Shown: positions 27,101 to 39,852 of the stretch, one piece after another
Position numbering within the stretch: position 1 is the stretch's first letter
How the letters are laid out: each line of letters opens with the position of its first letter
Assembly (NCBI GenBank): GCA_947179485.1
Contig: OX359245.1
Location: forward strand, 38,117,067 to 38,181,066
Length of the DNA: 64,000 nucleotides
Origin: Allacma fusca
Lineage: Eukaryota; Arthropoda; Collembola; Symphypleona; Sminthuridae
Reading direction: 5' to 3'
Notes under the pieces: model-generated
The model's database searches: none
What the model was told of the DNA's origin: nothing
Seen by the model: the letters and a program-made list of their open reading frames with translations, nothing else
Made by a program: the position numbers and the translations under genes

Positions 27101-27777
27101 AATGATGTTTTGGAACCACACGTTTTACTTACTCTTGCTCGAGGTTGAAAGTTTCTGTAACCTTTGCTCCATAATTTTACCGGTGATGGGCAAGATCCTC
27201 AACATATAATTAGACCTATCAGATGCTCTGAGGAAAGCCCATGACTTTTCAACAATCGAGCGTCAGAGTTAGTTCAAAAATTTTGAGGGAATAAAAAATT
27301 ATTAAATTTAAATTTCTTGAAAATATCCATCTTTGAGTTATTGTTTTGACACCAATTAGTGATATCGGTGTTAATGGGAAAAAAATTGGAATCAACAGTT
27401 TATTTTGTTATAAAGGAAGCGAATCAAATATGAGTCACTCCCTCCCTTAAATGTGGACTAGGTTGTCAGCTATTCTGTAGTTGTCATTTATTCCATAGAA
27501 TTTTTATTAATATTCTCTTGGAATTTTCTAGACTATATTAGATTCGCTTAAGAAAGCCTCGGCTGGTCGGACATCCATCTGGATCGCTCACAGACTCTCA
27601 ACTGTTTTGGATGCGGATGAAATTCATGTACTGGACAATGGCCGTATCGTAGACCAAGGGACCCATGAAGAGCTCCTAAATCGCAATTCTCCTCTCTACT
27701 CATCTCTGTGGAACTCGCAAAACATCAAATCGAAATTCGGTTCCGGTGATAGCCACAACAATCGGAATGTCAGCTGA
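21149..27777 (+). CDS. ABCB7: Mitochondrial iron-sulfur-cluster ABC half-transporter ABCB7/ATM1
   Basis: Secure exons: 21241-21384, 21574-21754, 21897-22063, 22340-22441, 22652-23003, 24236-24393, 25536-25699, 25873-26002, 26103-26378 and 27532-27777 (639 aa), all in phase. The first exon is a proposal: ATG at 21149 to donor CTT|GTTAGT after 21181, giving 650 aa. It begins with a presequence-like [11 protein letters not shown]. The membrane part contains [49 protein letters not shown] and [13 protein letters not shown]. The ATPase part has Walker A GGSGCGKST (split by an intron), signature LSGGEKQR, Walker [13 protein letters not shown] and H-loop IAHRLS. It is a homodimeric exporter of a glutathione/sulfur compound from the mitochondrial matrix, needed for cytosolic Fe-S proteins. 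The protein ends without the Cys-containing tail of the human enzyme. The donor at 26003 (GTTGGC) is weak but required by frame. Confidence 0.93.
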
Positions 27778-30240
27778 GGGCTGAGAAGACATCTGACATA
27801 GTGTGATCTGTAACTACCTCAAATAGGTAAAAGTTCAGACAGACTTAAAAGCTATAAATAGTTTCAGGAATCTTTTAAATCTACCTACGGTATACACACT
27901 TTGTCCATCCTGGGTTCATTTAGTACTATAATTTTTTTGTTTCCATCAAAAATTGTCTTATTATGGGTGAAGCTCTTATATTGTTTTAGTTAACTCACTA
28001 AGTTTTCCAAACGAGCCAGGTTTACTATGGATTCATGCTCTCCGCATGAAACAATAAGTGTCATATTTTGTCAACACTACAAAACCTGGCTTTTTCTCTG
28101 GAAAACTTTCCTCCAAAACTAGTACTGAATGTTCCCAAAAATGGATGAACCTTGCAAGCTGGGTAGTCTTTATTACTAATTACATAAATTTTACTTACGT
28201 ATTTTTCCTCTGAAATTATTTATTGCCACATTCATAGCTGGGCTGATTAATTCCCGGAGATTTATTAAGAATAATTATATTATATTGTACATTATATACA
28301 GTATACATTATATGTACACATGTAAGCTATGTAAGTGTAGGTACACACACACACAAAGGTATAATTACATAAATGTACATAATTTTCCCTTTCCGTTAAT
28401 TTGTTACGTGTTATACTGTCATTTGACATTCACTTGACTCTAACTGAATGTCCAGAACTAAGAGCTGCAAATGTGTGCGGTTAACCGGACTCTGACGTGG
28501 GTCTCTGTCTTCCCTGGTTGGTGCATACTTTAAAATGTAAAAGTCAATAAATTAAATGCGTCCAGGGCTATACGGAGAAAAATCGAACGTCAGAAGTGTT
28601 CACCTCACGTCAGAAAAATTATTAACAAGCCAAAGTGAATAAAAAATCCGGGAAATAAGTTATATGTAAATGAAACAATTAACTGTACAAGCTGCAAGGG
28701 AGATATTTTCATTCAAATACCTTTTCATAAAAATTGCTCATATTTTTTCTCACAATCACCTCGCAAATTTTTTTTTTTGCTTCTCTATAAGTTATAAAAA
28801 AATTTTGGATCTGACAAAAAAATACAATTTTTGGGGGCTTTTTATTTTATTCCTCCAATGAAGCCATATTGCAGGCTTGATTATATCCGTGCTCATTGCT
28901 TTGTGTGCTTTTACCAATTACTGTTTATTATCAAACCGGAAATTTAAATTGTCTAAATATAGAATAATCATGACTCTGTGTTGAATTTTGTGAGTTTAGG
29001 AGTGATTAAGGAAATATGACCCAATTTTGTTAGAAAACAATGGCAGTGTTGACTGGTTATTTGTCAGTTGCATGTTTTTATCTCAAGAGAGGAGAAACAC
29101 TACAGGGAAACGAGTCTCGTTGTAGAGTAGAAAAGTGTGTTTGGGATGGATGCGTGGCGGTATTGTGAAAGGGTTGAGATGCGGTGTAGCATGTTGTGGA
29201 AGGTCAAGGAATGTTTGAAATCAAGTCCACTTAATATTTTTAACTATAGATACAGTTGTGTTAGGTTAGAGCATAGGAGTAAAAAAGCTTGTTTGTGTTA
29301 CTCTTGGGAGTAAATGTATGTAATTATACGTACTCTGCCTCTGGCAAAGTGACAAAAAAAAAGGAATGTTGTGTTATATTTCTCTCAAGAGCTGTCTACA
29401 AAAAATTATCTCTATCTCCTTTCAAACCCCCACAATCCCCATGAGTAACCCTTGAGGTGTTCATGGAGGCTCTTGCACGTTATATGGGCCTCTTCTTACC
29501 ACGAATGAGTCCTCTCCCCCTTCCCCTCCCCCATTAAAATATATTATTATCTCTCTATATATACGAGAAAAGCACCAGAAACCAGAACCGTTAAAGAGAC
29601 TACGCGCTTTGTTACTCGTGAGAACAAATGGCTACACTTTGACTCGATTTTGCAAGTATAATATATTTGGCATGAGTTATCTCAAAATTGGCTCATACAG
29701 TAGAACTACATATGTAGTGTGTCTGTACCTAGATATAGATACATGAAATTGTGGTAGCTTCAGGTATGCAGTTTTTGTCTCCCACCTTCAAGGAAGTCAT
29801 ACCGGTTTTTCTTATCTGCAAGCGTTCCTATACATGATCGTATATGAGCAAAATGTATTAAACAAATATAGAGTGTATACAGGGAGGGAGGAAATCATTG
29901 ATCCGTCCTTCCATGAACGTACGGACTTTTCAAGTCCTAGTAAAAAAAACATATGGTCGCTACATATTTTTTAGAAATCATGATAATTATTTTCGAGCCT
30001 GCTGTTATTGACGTAGATCAAAACTATGAAGATCACATCATGTGCATGGGAGCATTGAGCAGTGTGTCTGAGATCTAGCACTTTCATTTGCTCTCATATA
30101 TTTCTCTTGGTAAATATATCCATAGATGCAACCTGTGGAGTGTTCTATAAAGTCTTTTCCCCTCGGACTCTAAAAAATGTACCGCATTTTGCTATCATCT
30201 CGAGTTGAGGTTTTATTTGTATACATTGACCTCAGGTCAG
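27778..30240. other. ABCB7 3' flank and intergenic stretch
   Basis: AT-rich, with no gene recognised on either strand. A short CA run lies near 28343-28356. An AATAAA at about 28546 is a distant candidate poly(A) signal for ABCB7. The rest has no structure I can name. Confidence 0.5.
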
Positions 30241-30255
30241 AAATCCAGGCCGTCA
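30241..30255. repeat. Left target-site duplication of the LINE
   Basis: AAATCCAGGCCGTCA, identical to 32951-32965. The first bases could also be shared with the element tail, so the true duplication is 12-15 bp. Confidence 0.85.
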
Positions 30256-32950
30256 AAGTCTGAACATTTTCAGATGCAATAAAAGAAGATGCGAAACTAC
30301 AAATTTAATTTCTAATGAAGCATGGGAAAATCACTACAGAAACCTATTCGATGGAGCGGACAGTACGCCTTACCGACAGAAACAGACGGCACACCAACCA
30401 TTTCATCTTCATGAACTGAATCAGGCACTAAGGAAATTATCAAACAATAAGAGCTCAGGTACAGACGGCATTCCTAACGAAATCTGGAAATACTTACCAC
30501 TGGAATTCCGGCCATGTCTATTAGAATGCCTGAATAAATGCCTTGCAAATCCCATCCCTGATACGTGGGGGGAAATAATCATAGCTCCAATATATAAGAA
30601 GGGCGACAAAAACTCACCTTGTAACTACAGACCAATTTCTTTAGTCAACACAATAGTAAAGCTATTTACGATGCTCCTGTCAATGCGACTGCACACATGG
30701 ATCGAAAAACATAAGGTGCTATCAGAATCCCAAGCAGCATACAGAAAGCATAGAAGCTGTTCAGACCACTTGTTTGTATTAAACACTCTAATACAGAATG
30801 CGCTGGCAAACCAGAAGAAGTTGTACTGCTTATTCGTAGATCTGTCAAAGGCATTTGATTCCATTAAGAGGAAACGTCTATGGGATAGGTTAGAAACGCT
30901 GGGAGTACCTGCCTACATTCTTCAAAAGATACAAGAAATATACAGTCAAGCAAAGGCAAAAATCCAAACATCAGGGGGATATACAAATTTCATGGACGTA
31001 CTTAATGGAGTACTGCAGGGTGAAACACTGAGTCCGACGTTATTCTCTATATATATTGATGAAATCACAGAATTGCTTGTCAAATCCAAAGTACGAGGTG
31101 CGAAACTGCTTACCACTGAAGTTACCATCCTACTTTACGCGGACGACATCGTATTAACAGCAGACTCTCCCGCAGACCTCCAAACCCAGATCGGAATTCT
31201 CAGCAGATTCTTCAGCAGAAACGATCTCAACATAAACCTGGAAAAAACCAAGGTGGTAATTTTTGGAAAAGGACCAGTACCAACAAAGAAAAACAAAGTT
31301 ATGCCAATGGAATTCTACTACAATGGAAATGTCATAGAAATAGCGAGTAGCTACAAATATTTAGGAGTAGAGTTTCATCGAAACGGAAAATTCCACTACC
31401 ACCTCAAACAAACCCTTTTGAAGACAAACGCTGCAGTCGAGTTACTTTTAAACACTACTAGGTCAACAAAACTGAACGATATAGAAATCATTATGAGACT
31501 CTTCAACTCTCTAGTAACAACAATCCCACTCTACGGATTCCCAATTTGGGGAATGGAGTTTTTAGATGAAATGGAAAAGATACAGACTAAATTTTTACGA
31601 AGAATTACTGGAGCCTGCAATCTCACTCCTGGATACGTCCTGCGTCTGGAGACTGGAAGTAAATCAATGCGAGCATTAATCGCGAAAAGCATTATAACAA
31701 CAATGTACAACTCTATCTTCTCAGAAAATGCAACTGCTATGGCTTCAAAGTGCTACAGGTTGCTGGAAGCAATCGAGGGAGACACGAATAACAGATCTCA
31801 GTGGAGGACATTATTTAAATCAATTAAACTTGAAGAGGATTTCAACAAATTCACAAGGGAATACTTGAAAAAAAACTGCGACAGTTTATGGAGAAAGATA
31901 GATCTCCACTCTACAAACACAGATGTAGAAGATATGTTGAAAACTGAGAGCAGCCGGTACATCGGATTAAAAACCCACGTTTGGAGGGAAGACTTTTACG
32001 GAAAGGGACACAGCTGGGCGCTTACGAAATTCATACAAAATCTCAGACTAGACAAACCAAGAATAAATGTTCAATGCAGAAACATTAATCTAAAAGCTAT
32101 GACCTACCGTTGGAAACCAAAAAGCGGACCGATCGACGCATTATGTGCGTGCCTTAAAAATGCAGAAGACCGCTACCATATAATGTGCGAATGTGAAGTT
32201 TACGAAGACATCAGAGCAAAGCACATCCCTGAAGCCGATAAGCTAAGACAACACGACTTTATCCAATATTTCCTACAAACAGAAGATGACCAGAGCCGAA
32301 CAAAACGAGCCTATCTATTCTGGAAGGACGCAATAAAAATAAGAAATGGTACTTGAAGCTGGGAAGGTATTAGAAACACTTTCGAAGTACAGTTGCACCC
32401 ACCCATGAGATTGGTACAAAACATGTAAGCCGAAAGGAAGTGTACGGGTAGCAGCCCATCAATAGCCTTCGACAAATGGTACCAACCTCATGGGCGGGTA
32501 CCAGACAAATAAGCAGGGATGTCGTAAGGCTGGGGCTGTTGGCGGGCTGAAACACGTATAACAGTAACTCACGACCTGGAGGCACTAATATATTTGTAAA
32601 CCAATTTAATGTACTTGTATATTCTCTCGCAGCTAATACATCTGATATACCCGTAATCTATAAATAATTATCAACAATGTCTTATCTGGTACTTGATGAA
32701 TAAGTAGTACAATAATGAAGTGTAATGGAGAAAGACGTGTAGGTTTTTGACGGCCCTTGTTATAGCAGGGAACCTTTTTCACCTACACCACAACACTTAG
32801 TAATGTTTTTCAATTTATTCTATTACCTTAAACAATTCACAATTCATTTACTCTAATTAAAACTATTCGATTTTTTGTAATTAATGCGATAATAAGCGGG
32901 TTGTAAGGGCTAAGGCCAAATCGACCTTTAATAAATCTATCTATCTATCT
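30256..32950 (+). mobile_element. 5'-truncated non-LTR retrotransposon (LINE)
   Basis: The insert is bounded by a 15-bp target-site duplication, starts abruptly inside the ORF2 coding frame and ends in a short ATCT tandem tail (about 32935-32950) instead of poly(A). About 575 bp of 3' UTR follows the ORF. The 5' truncation with a simple-repeat 3' end is the typical product of target-primed reverse transcription. The ATCT tail and the RT sequence fit the broad I/Jockey/CR1 side of LINEs, but I cannot assign a clade. The frame is entirely free of stops, so the insertion is probably young. Confidence 0.9.
30257..32356 (+). pseudogene. LINE ORF2 fragment: reverse transcriptase and C-terminal Cys/His motif
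   Basis: The frame is open from the first bases of the insert to TGA at 32354-32356, about 699 residues. It lacks the endonuclease domain and any proper start, hence a fragment. Reverse transcriptase landmarks in order: SSGTDGIPNEIWKY, YRPISLVNTIVKL, FVDLSKAFDSI (catalytic Asp), GVLQGETLSPTLFSIYI and LLYADDIVLTA (YADD at 31136-31147). Near the C-terminus CACLKNAEDRYHIMCEC gives a C-x-C-x8-H-x2-C-x-C motif, the kind found at the end of many LINE ORF2 proteins. An internal ATG at 30671 lies within the RT domain and is not a true start. Confidence 0.88.
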
Positions 32951-32965
32951 AAATCCAGGCCGTCA
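32951..32965. repeat. Right target-site duplication of the LINE
   Basis: AAATCCAGGCCGTCA, exact copy of 30241-30255, directly after the ATCT tail. Confidence 0.85.
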
Positions 32966-35900
32966 GATAGCAAGTAATTCATTTTATTGGTTCTCTATCC
33001 AACTTTGTTTGATTTCCCGCAAATACCCCCTTGAAGGGATCCTTTTCCCCAGAAGTGTTTCCAAAAAAGAGACTCCTTTACAATTTTTTTTTAAATTCCA
33101 GAAAAGTTTTCTTAAATAATTATTATAACCCTAATGATTTCAAAATTAAACTAAAAATTTAATTTAAATTCCAATGAGTTAAACGGGACTTGTTGTACAT
33201 GACTTGTTGTTAAAGGGGAAGGGATATGCGTGAGATTACATGATCTGTGTCCCCCTGTACATACATATGAAGTTAATCTAGTATGTACGCTAATGCAAAT
33301 ACTTATCTAATTGTATAGGAGAGATAAACGTAGAGATATTGGTCGGATTGTATAAAAACAACCTACAGAAGCCCTATGTCCGATATAATGTCGGACGAGT
33401 TGGTTATATTATGAGGATATGTATTAAGTAAATTGTCACTCTTTATGTATATAAGGATTATTCTCCGAGTCCTTTCCTTCCCATCAAATCAACTCTCATC
33501 AACTTGCTACGCATATCGCATTTATTTATGTAGGTCTCATGCAAAATGAACCCCTGCTCGTCAAGTTGTCAGAGGTTCTAGTTTTTGGAGTAGTAAAGTT
33601 GGAGTTGAGTTGAGTGCTTGCTTTTATCACTATAATTTTTTTTTCCTGATATACGTAAAAAAAAAAGGGTGATACACAGTCCCACAAAAAGGATTCCAGA
33701 GTGTACATTCAGCCTCTATGTGCATCTCATTATTAAAATAGACGAGTATAAATTTAGAGGGTTTCATATATATGGACCTATTCCTATAGAAATCTATTAT
33801 GTATATATGGGAGGTCGTTAACCCCATTTCGTTCCTGTAATATATCGTATGCTTACTAGAACCAGAACCCGCTCGGGGAATAGGAGGCAAAATTCTGCTA
33901 TAAAGTGCCAATCCTTCCTATACATATATACAGTAAACGTTAGCAGAGAGATGTACACTCACTGAGGTTATCTTCATCAATAATAAATGTGAGGAGTTTC
34001 TATACTTACATAGAATTAATTATGTACATAGCTAGAAGGGATACGTCTGTTCCTGCTTTGGACGTTACTGTGTCAATAGTGCCAATTGCCTCTGCATTTG
34101 TGCCATTTGCCATTCAACAGCAAAGGCATGAGTGAATCCGTTGATACACATTCCCAGCATGTTTTGTTCTCAAACTTGAAAACATCCATTGGGGCTCGTT
34201 CAAATATATGACTTTTTAAGAGGGATCTCAATATAAATGACCTACCCCAGCTGACTGGGTCAGTTTCCTGACCCCGATGATTTGTATATCATTTCTTTTT
34301 TTTTATTTTTGCAAAAATTGGGGAGGAGCAAACCTAAACCTTACTATTCACCAAAATGCCCCTTTATCCTACAAAATATGTAATTACTTGTTATTTTTCC
34401 CCAATTCCAGTAAATACAGAAATTAACCTGTTTGCAGTAATTCGTCCATGTAATTTCCCCGTAATTTAATAAAAGTGCCAGTGATTTTATCTAATGGTTC
34501 CGGCAACTAAAGAAATTACATCCACACGCTATCAATTAGTTCTATTATTTTGCTATTCTAAGGCCCTATTCTATCCATAGATTTGTTTGTTTATGTGACC
34601 CTGTGAATTGTTATTTCCTCACTGGGAGGGCTGAAGTATGCACTTTCTCTACATAAGATCACATTGACAAGGAAGTACTTGTATAATTTTGGGGTAATTA
34701 TTAAAAAATTACTACTGGGTTAAAATGACTACTCTAATTTTACGTGCTCATGTACTTATATATTTTTAACCTTAAATAGAAACTCCTGTGGTTGTTTACA
34801 TCAACTTCACTGGATTTAAATAATTTGAAGCATAAAAGTGGTCAATTTGAAAATATTAGAACAAATCTATTTTGTGACATGCTAAGGGTTAGGGTCTTTA
34901 TTTTGACTTACAATTATTATACCTAGTCCGTGGGAAATTATTTTATGGGGTAAATTAGCCTCGGATCCTTTCATGTAACGAAAGCAATGGATAAAAAAAC
35001 TTGTATATACTTTATACATTTACATAGTTACTGATATGGGTTTAGGATTGAAATATGTGACACAATGTAGGATCTATTTACTTATAGCTATAAATGTTAT
35101 GGATTGATGTAAAGATAAAAGAGAACTTGCTTCACAACACCCATCCTCATAAGCCATGGCCATGTAGAAGACTCCATGGGCAGATGGTAACTGGGATTAT
35201 TGTGGGCTGCCTCTGTGTGTCTAATTATGCACAAGATTATAATGTACAGATGGAAACATAGATACATATTTAGATACATATGCAAGTCATCAGTAACTCT
35301 CGCACTGAGTGAGTCGGATGAGAGCTCTGGTTACTGAACTTGACGTAACCTTTGTACATATGCCTTGGGGACAACTCATATTTATTTCTTTATGCATTCA
35401 AATATTTATTTATGGAGTCAAAAGCTGTTTTTTTTTCACAAGGAGCCTTCTTTCTATATTTCCCTCATCGCTGTTTGATTTGACTTGCAAAACGAGCTTT
35501 CCAGGAGTACTATTGATTTCCCTTTGTGGAATTCTGGGTTTGGGACATACTTATATGGAGCATAGGGCTCAATGCTCCTCATGGGTCATTTCTTCCTTGG
35601 ACTTAAGTCAATACTGCTATAACAAGGATATACAAATATATTTGTAGTTATATCTTCCTTTGGCTAATAGTCTCTGTAGAAAATAGGACTAATACTTACT
35701 ATAGGGATACTCGAATTAATACTTGTCTATTCTGTAGGGGCAAAGTGATACAAGTGAGATTCTGAATGCTTTCTTCCCTGATTTCTCCCGACCTTCGGAG
35801 CTCAAGCTCGGTCTTGAGCCCGACAAATATTATAACCAATAGGCTTGAACTCAAGACTGAGTCATATTTACTTGAAGGAGGAAAAAAACTCCAGCCCGTG

Positions 35901-36927
35901 CTTGTAAGGAGCAGTGGAGTTTTTGCTCTACATAATTCAACAGTAGTGTATAGAAATGTACGAAGGTGTATCTACTCCTTGTCATTTACAAAGGAACACA
36001 GAGAAAACTCTCACCCTACGAGAGCCCATATGACAAACGAGTTTATAATATAGGAAAGAGACTATATGAACGACTACAAGCGTGCAATAAAACTCTGACA
36101 GCATGTATCAGTAGATACATATGTATACATACGTAGAATATATAGGAAAGTTGGAATTACATGACCTCACCATTACCTACCCTAACTCACATTGCATTGG
36201 CTTCTGAGCTCCACTCTCACCATGTAAGTATAAGCTAACTCCAAAGTGTGAGTGTATCCATCCCAATAAGTGTGCAAAGTATATGGGAATGGTAATTATT
36301 AGAGTCAATCTTTCCTATTAATAGTGCATACTGTCCCTATTGAAATTGCACTTCAAACATTGTACATACGACACGGGTTTCCGCTCATCATCCTCGTCCT
36401 TACTCACGCAGCACTTCCTTGTAGCAGTGGCAAGCCCAAGGACCTTTGCTCCAGTAGAAAAAAAAATCCTTTAATTTATGACACGTAATAAAACCAAGTA
36501 AGTAATTATACATATGTATCATACGAGGATCGAAGACTCAACTTGTGCTCTACCCTTTTTAGCAATGTTCATATGTTCATATGTAATAATTGTATTTCTC
36601 ATTGAATTAAAAGTAAACATAACTTACAGATGTTACTTATGTGCATGTACAGGTTTCCTCTCTACTTTCCCCGTAAATAAATGTGTAGCATATCCCTGGC
36701 ACATACTTATCTATACAGAGTGTTCTGTCCATATTGGAGCACCCCCAAAAGGTTAGAAATTATACTGTTCAAAAACTCCATGTATTTTCGTACTCTTGAA
36801 ATAAAAGCCAGAACTCACTGTATATATTTGTACTGTTGGGAATTCTAGTTTGTATAGGAAACTATACTGGGACTGGGTTCAAGTGTCTTATCAGAAATTA
36901 ATCATTAGCAGAGTGTAACTTGCGTAA

Positions 36928-36955
<28 letters not shown>
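36928..36955. repeat. (CA)14 microsatellite
   Basis: Uninterrupted CA dinucleotide run. Confidence 0.9.
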
Positions 36956-36958
<3 letters not shown>

Positions 36959-37942
36959 CATCTACAAAATTAGCTGGTATCTGTCACAGTAACATTTCAC
37001 TGTACTTTATGCTAATACTTGACGATACCGAGTGTTACACAAACATTCCCCTTGGGAATTTATTTTTTATATCTATAACAGAGACGGACAAGCAAGGAGC
37101 ATACACCACACGTATACAATGTAAATATGTATCTATGTACAGGAAATACGTACATACTAGCAGGGGAGGAATGCCTGCAGAAATGATACATATCTAATGT
37201 AAATAGAACGTTAGGGTAGGACGGGATAGATACAAAAAACTGCATCCTTCACATTTAAAGGTAAGTGCTGTGTAAATAGAATATATACAGGGTGAGAAGT
37301 GAGATCAGACTATATTACTGTATTGGAGTGACAGACAATAGCCGGTAATTGGAAGGAAGGACAAAACTCTGTTGGGATATTGTCTACAGTAGAATTATCA
37401 ATCTCCTATTACAACAATTGTATGTAGCAAGATACAAAATGACGGGATTTTTAATCTGAATCTCCCCCCCCCTTCTCACTCCACCTCAGTCATAAATATA
37501 GGTATGGAAAGATAGATAGATACTGAAGAGAGATATTTATGGAAACTAGTAGGAATAAAAGTCCCACACTACAACATGTAAATGACAATTATTTGACCAT
37601 GATGTCTCCGTCTACGTCAAGACTTTGCTCTTCCATTATTCCCAATTTATGTATATGCTTGTCAATGTGGAGGATGAGTATCTATGATTTGAAACAATTA
37701 AAAAAAAACCTGATTTTTTATTAAGAGTGGGAACATGTAGCAATTACTTCCCGACAAGAAGTTGACAAGAGTATCTGTCAACGTGCAGACAAGGAAAAGA
37801 CTTGCGGACAGTGTATTATAAAGGTAGATATTTTTTACAACTTGTTTTTCTAGTAGATTGTCAACACTTCATTTTTTTTCTTAAACTTTCACAAAAATAG
37901 ACTTTTCTTTATTAAAATTTTATTTCACAATTTGTTGTCCTT

Positions 37943-37962
37943 CTCTCTCTCTCTCTCTCTAC
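37943..37962. repeat. (CT)n microsatellite
   Basis: Short uninterrupted CT run. Confidence 0.7.
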
Positions 37963-39801
37963 GGGAAATTGCATCTTTTAACATTCATATTACAAAATGT
38001 ATTTACTACTGGGGATAAAATTGTGGGAGAAATTCCATTCAAGAGAGTCTGCTCTGAGAGACAAAATCCCTTTCTTTTTGCTTCTTACCCCAACACGTAA
38101 AACTCTCCTCTTTAAATGTCACTTTAGTGCGGGACAAGGCACACGGAGAATTATGTATGTGACTTGAACTCCTCACCCTGACGTCTCAATCTTGACATGT
38201 ACTATAATAATGGTCATGTGCTCACGTAATTATGTATATACATAAAATATAAATACAATTACGTGTCCAAGGCTATGCTAGCGCAGCTCCTGGAAAATTA
38301 CAGAGTAAGTTGTAAATTCTAGAGGGAGAAAAATTGATTTGGGTTGGGATAGGCAGAGGAATCAGCATATGCAATTGTCAGTCACATTTGCAATAACTGT
38401 GTTGCAGTCAGAGTGACAACAGATAAATATATAGGATGGTATTAAGTAAATTACAAATAATGGAGCTGATTTTGTAAAGGTGAGTTTTCACAGAGAGGGG
38501 GGGGGGAAATATAAATCTAAACTCTGAGGAAATAAAATTGCTCTATACTTTATTCCAGCTGATCTCTCATCTCAACTTGCACTCACAAAGTCTGTCAATG
38601 ACTATAATAAAAACGAGATTCAAAAGTACTGTAAAGAATTCTAAAGTAAAGGGACAATTCCATTAAATTAGTAGCCCTGCTGAATTTCTATAGCGTAGTC
38701 ATGGAGAGTCATATGAGGGGAATGGTATCATCTCCAGAGATGTTTTTCTTAGGTGCCCTATTCCTAGAATGTACGTGAACATTGAGTCATAATTTCTTCC
38801 AGTAAAATATTATCTCAAAGAAAGGATATAAAGGAATAAAAGAGTTGATATACATATGTATCTACATAGGGGAACAAAACCTTGAATTAAAATTTGATTG
38901 ATTAATTCCCTGCCAATCCATACCGGCTTCCTGTTGAGCTAGGTTATGCATTCTGACCTTGCACACACAACCCCAGTAAGCACAAGTCGTTTTTTAGACC
39001 AATTATAATGTTCAAACCAATTCCAAAGAATTGAGTAATACGAAGCCCAGAAATTAGAATTTATATGACGAAAAACTAGATATATCTAATTATGTCTGAA
39101 ACTCCTTCCTCTAAACGTGGTTCGTTCTACGTAATTTTAAAGTTCTATTGATTATGACCAGGGATGGATTAATAAGTCATTTTTACCCTAAGGCCCTATA
39201 CATAAGCCTTAAAAAAATTTGTGTTCCTTTCCACTTTGCAATCTGACGGTCTTCGATCATTTCTTTTTTTTTACCTTGGCCCTAATATTTTTTTACTCTA
39301 GCCGGGTCAGCCTGGGCCACCCCTGATTATATAATATATGGAATGAGTAATTATTTAAAAATAAATGTCTGCATAGGGATAACACTGGACCTGAATTCCT
39401 AAAGTAAATTAATTTTCGGGCCACAAATGTTGAATTAAGAATTGCCATGAATTATTATTGGATGCTTGTCAATTCCAGCCAATTCCTTCCGTCGTTCCCA
39501 GCAGTTTTACTAATGTTTTTACATTTATGTAATTACATACATTCAAAGTAAAACTTAATTACAAAAAGTTGATTCCACTGAAAAGGCTGGCGGGATGACC
39601 TTCCTGAATCCCTCCTTGAAAAAGTACGACTGCAAAATTATACGTATGTACATGCATTAAATTGTTCTTAACACTCTCAAATCTCTCGTATCTCACTTTC
39701 ACCCGGAATGCACACTTGCATATGTACAATGTGCATGTGTGAGCGATGTATATGATCATATAAATATGAACCTGCTCCCTGACTATTCTAGAGTGTTCTC
39801 C

Positions 39802-39808
<7 letters not shown>

Positions 39809-39850
<42 letters not shown>
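39809..39850. repeat. (GT)21 microsatellite
   Basis: Uninterrupted GT run. Confidence 0.9.

Positions 39851-39852
<2 letters not shown>

Noticed and set aside
35309..35647. 112-codon plus-strand open frame with hydrophobic segments
   Set aside because: Composition follows T-rich DNA; no family features and no splice or promoter context.
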